DNA of 64,000 nucleotides from Catalinimonas sp038039535 (GTDB lineage Bacteria > Bacteroidota > Bacteroidia > Cytophagales > Cyclobacteriaceae): positions 62,001 to 126,000 of the forward strand of contig NZ_JBBPHP010000012.1 in the NCBI RefSeq assembly GCF_038039535.1, read 5' to 3'. This document shows, in pieces, positions 62,392-64,000 of the stretch. Position numbers and translations under genes: made by a program. Below the pieces are notes generated by a model. It made no database searches, was not told where the DNA came from, and saw nothing but the letters and a program-made list of their open reading frames with translations. How positions within the stretch are numbered: position 1 is the first letter of the stretch; every line of letters starts with the position of its first letter.

Positions 62392-63354
62392 TTATGATTC
62401 TTCTTCCTCCGCATCCACCACTTCATACATATTCTTACCATCTACCTGTACAGGCTGGTAGTAAGTTTCTCCATATTTGACATAAGTAACATCACCGATT
62501 TTCACTTCTTCCCCTCCTTCTGGCAAATGCTCAACCAGGGTACCGGAAGTTGGAGGAACAACGGTATAACCTCCATCTGACTTCTCATAATAGGTTCCAC
62601 CATAGTAGTAGTTGTTGGTTGTTTCATTGACTACTACCTTTTCCGAATCATCGGGCAAAACTTTGATAGTAGCCCCTACCGGAGCCTGCACCACAGTATA
62701 GCCTCCATCGCTTTCTATATAGTACACTCCCTGATCATAATGATACTGTTGATTCTCCACGCTGATTACAATGGCAGTAGCTGCCAAAGTAGCTACAAAA
62801 AAACCCCAGGGATGCCATACAGGTCCCCAGTAAAAAGGACGGTAAGGATGGTAATAATAGGGACGATAGGCATAAAACCTGAACCCTCCCCATACATAGG
62901 GAGGCCGCACATAGGGCCTGGGGTTACGTATTACTACGGTATTCCTGTTATTATGAACATGAACATTCCGGTTGACATTTACATTTACATTCGTCCGGCT
63001 ATTGTCAATATTGACCCGGTTACCGCTGATATTGGTATTTCTGTCTCTGGAAACATTGGTATTCCTGATATTGGTATTTCCCGAATTTCTGTTAGAAACA
63101 CTGCGGTTTGGCATTTGCCTGCTTCCACCATTGATAGACTGCCGATTGACATTTCCCTGCCTTGAACTTGAAGGAGAAGGTCTGCTGGCTGCTGGTTTTC
63201 GGGTGGCCGGTCTTGCTGCTGCTGCTCTGTTGCCACGGGAAGCGGAGCGGTTCAGCCTCTGTGCTTCGGCATCAATTGGATTGAGCAAAAAGAGAGATAC
63301 TAAAGTGAGCATATATACTGCCAGGGTTATAGGAGATAGCTTTTTCATGTCCAT
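62392..63354 (-). CDS. DUF6515-like secreted protein with low-complexity N-terminus
   Basis: 320 residues: signal peptide, an Arg/Asn/Ser-rich disordered region (about 33-140), a Tyr/Pro/His-rich segment (YAYRPYYYHPYRPFYWGP, near 157-174), a membrane or hydrophobic helix (about 183-200), then two and a half repeats of about 42 residues that carry YYIESDGGYTVVQAPVGA and YYEKSDGGYTVVPPTSGT, as in DUF6515 proteins. Function unknown. The start is next to the stop of the DUF2092-like gene (their ends touch at 63354/63355), so the genes are coupled. Confidence 0.78.
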   Translation of the reverse strand: MDMKKLSPITLAVYMLTLVSLFLLNPIDAEAQRLNRSASRGNRAAAARPATRKPAASRPSPSSSRQGNVNRQSINGGSRQMPNRSVSNRNSGNTNIRNTNVSRDRNTNISGNRVNIDNSRTNVNVNVNRNVHVHNNRNTVVIRNPRPYVRPPYVWGGFRFYAYRPYYYHPYRPFYWGPVWHPWGFFVATLAATAIVISVENQQYHYDQGVYYIESDGGYTVVQAPVGATIKVLPDDSEKVVVNETTNNYYYGGTYYEKSDGGYTVVPPTSGTLVEHLPEGGEEVKIGDVTYVKYGETYYQPVQVDGKNMYEVVDAEEEES

Positions 63355-64000
63355 TTAGTTTGAGTTGAGGAAAGCTTTTGCATTTTTGGGAACCAGCGTA
63401 ATCTCTGAGGCATCAGGAGGTGGCATGAATTCAAAGAGCGCATCTGGCAAATCCGGGTTGAGCTGCCAGTCGGAGAAAGTCACTTCGTACTGCGGATTAT
63501 CTTCCTGAGCCAGATAGACGATCACCATTTTCTGAGGAAGGGTAAGCGCGTCATTAGAAATCCACAGTTGAACATTCATCTCATCGCCTGCTGCTACGAT
63601 ACGGAAGCAGTCTTTACCATTCAACTTACTACTACCCATAAAGAGCAACTTATCACTCTGAAAAAGCAGGTCGTCGGTAAAGTAGGGGTTGAAAAAATCA
63701 GCAGCAGGAAATTCAATTCCATAATCCTCATGGATGGTGTAAATGGTTTCCAGAATACTGCTATCCGGTGCATCAATCTGGGCGAAATTGTTTTCACTAT
63801 AGGAATAATAAGTCAGAGAATCGCCGTTGTACCAGTAGCCTCTGTGTCCTCTGTCACCATTGGAATTGACCAGCATTTTGTCGGGGCCTTGCATGTATAC
63901 TTCTTCTTCGGTAAAGTGCTTCACCAGTCCTAAACCCTTGGTAGGGATAAAAAAGGTGCTGTCCTGCATATCGTACGAAGTCTGCAAGGTGTAACTACAG
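63355..64000 (-). CDS. DUF2092-like periplasmic protein (5' end beyond window)
   Basis: At least 215 codons, open to the right edge, so the start and any signal peptide are outside the window. The visible part has GPDKMLVNSNGDRGHRGYWY, then GDSLTYYSYSENNFAQIDAP, the order and content of DUF2092 proteins, which share a LolA/LppX-like lipoprotein-carrier fold. A periplasmic location is expected. It is the first visible gene of the minus-strand envelope run and directly precedes the DUF6515-like gene. Confidence 0.8.
   Translation of the reverse strand, partial: CSYTLQTSYDMQDSTFFIPTKGLGLVKHFTEEEVYMQGPDKMLVNSNGDRGHRGYWYNGDSLTYYSYSENNFAQIDAPDSSILETIYTIHEDYGIEFPAADFFNPYFTDDLLFQSDKLLFMGSSKLNGKDCFRIVAAGDEMNVQLWISNDALTLPQKMVIVYLAQEDNPQYEVTFSDWQLNPDLPDALFEFMPPPDASEITLVPKNAKAFLNSN

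Overview
The window reads as chromosomal DNA from a member of the Bacteroidota, most likely the order Cytophagales (inference). The grounds are a SprE/PorW-type lipoprotein of the type IX secretion system, an F-type ATPase cluster that lacks the beta and epsilon genes, very weak Shine-Dalgarno signals, promoters that fit the Bacteroidota pattern TTG-N(18-20)-TAnnTTTG, many lipoproteins and outer-membrane beta-barrels, and an AT-rich sequence. I found no rRNA operon, insertion sequence, prophage or CRISPR array. There are two tRNA genes, Ala(GGC) and Asn(GTT).

Layout. 1-9.7 kb: porW/sprE (cut by the window edge) is divergent from a probable single operon of M23 peptidase, bactofilin, atpZ-like, a 4-TM protein, and atpB-E-F-H-A-G, closed by a strong terminator. 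9.8-12.8 kb: a UbiA-like membrane protein is coupled to a SAM methyltransferase, convergent with fructose-1,6-bisphosphatase and a low-molecular-weight phosphatase. 13.3-16.3 kb: an acyl-CoA dehydrogenase with two palindromic operator-like sites in its promoter, divergent from a formate/nitrite-type transporter. 16.3-19.3 kb: a PadR repressor and a PspC/head-GIN membrane protein, with an inverted repeat placed over their promoter. 19.5-28.9 kb: mostly housekeeping genes (flavin-split-barrel oxidase, MsbA-like exporter, GmhA, YifB ATPase, Gfo/Idh oxidoreductase, PepSY protein, SPOR lipoprotein, M20 amidohydrolase) plus a 49-codon membrane ORF missed by length cut-offs. 29-34.4 kb: two tiny ORFs, a divergent PiT-like permease, an M16 peptidase, a coupled pair of Atl-like protein and exported methyltransferase, an NlpC/P60 lipoprotein and tRNA-Ala.

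34.9-47.7 kb: a hybrid histidine kinase with five PAS-like domains, then on the minus strand a three-gene type I secretion set (ABC, HlyD, TolC) whose ABC ATPase domain has lost almost every catalytic motif, a PutAbiC-like protein and a Ca2+-type P-ATPase. 47.9-53.8 kb: an isolated FecR N-terminal-like domain, a 1.2-kb gene-free stretch, a 479-residue protein of unknown function, a single-domain response regulator, a DegP/HtrA protease and tRNA-Asn. 54-64 kb: a PycTM-like (Pycsar effector family) protein, convergent with a long run of minus-strand envelope genes: CotH-like kinase fold, PsiE-like, Spy-like, secreted helical protein, DUF4136-like lipoprotein, a small ORF split by an in-frame TGA, FadL-like porin, DUF502, HdeD, DUF481-like barrel, DUF6515-like and DUF2092-like proteins. 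I read this run as an envelope-homeostasis cluster (inference).

The items most worth follow-up are the motif-less ABC exporter, the exported methyltransferase coupled to an Atl-like protein, the UbiA-like/methyltransferase pair, the PycTM-like orphan, and the envelope cluster with its split small ORF. All family assignments come from reading motifs by eye; no database search was run.
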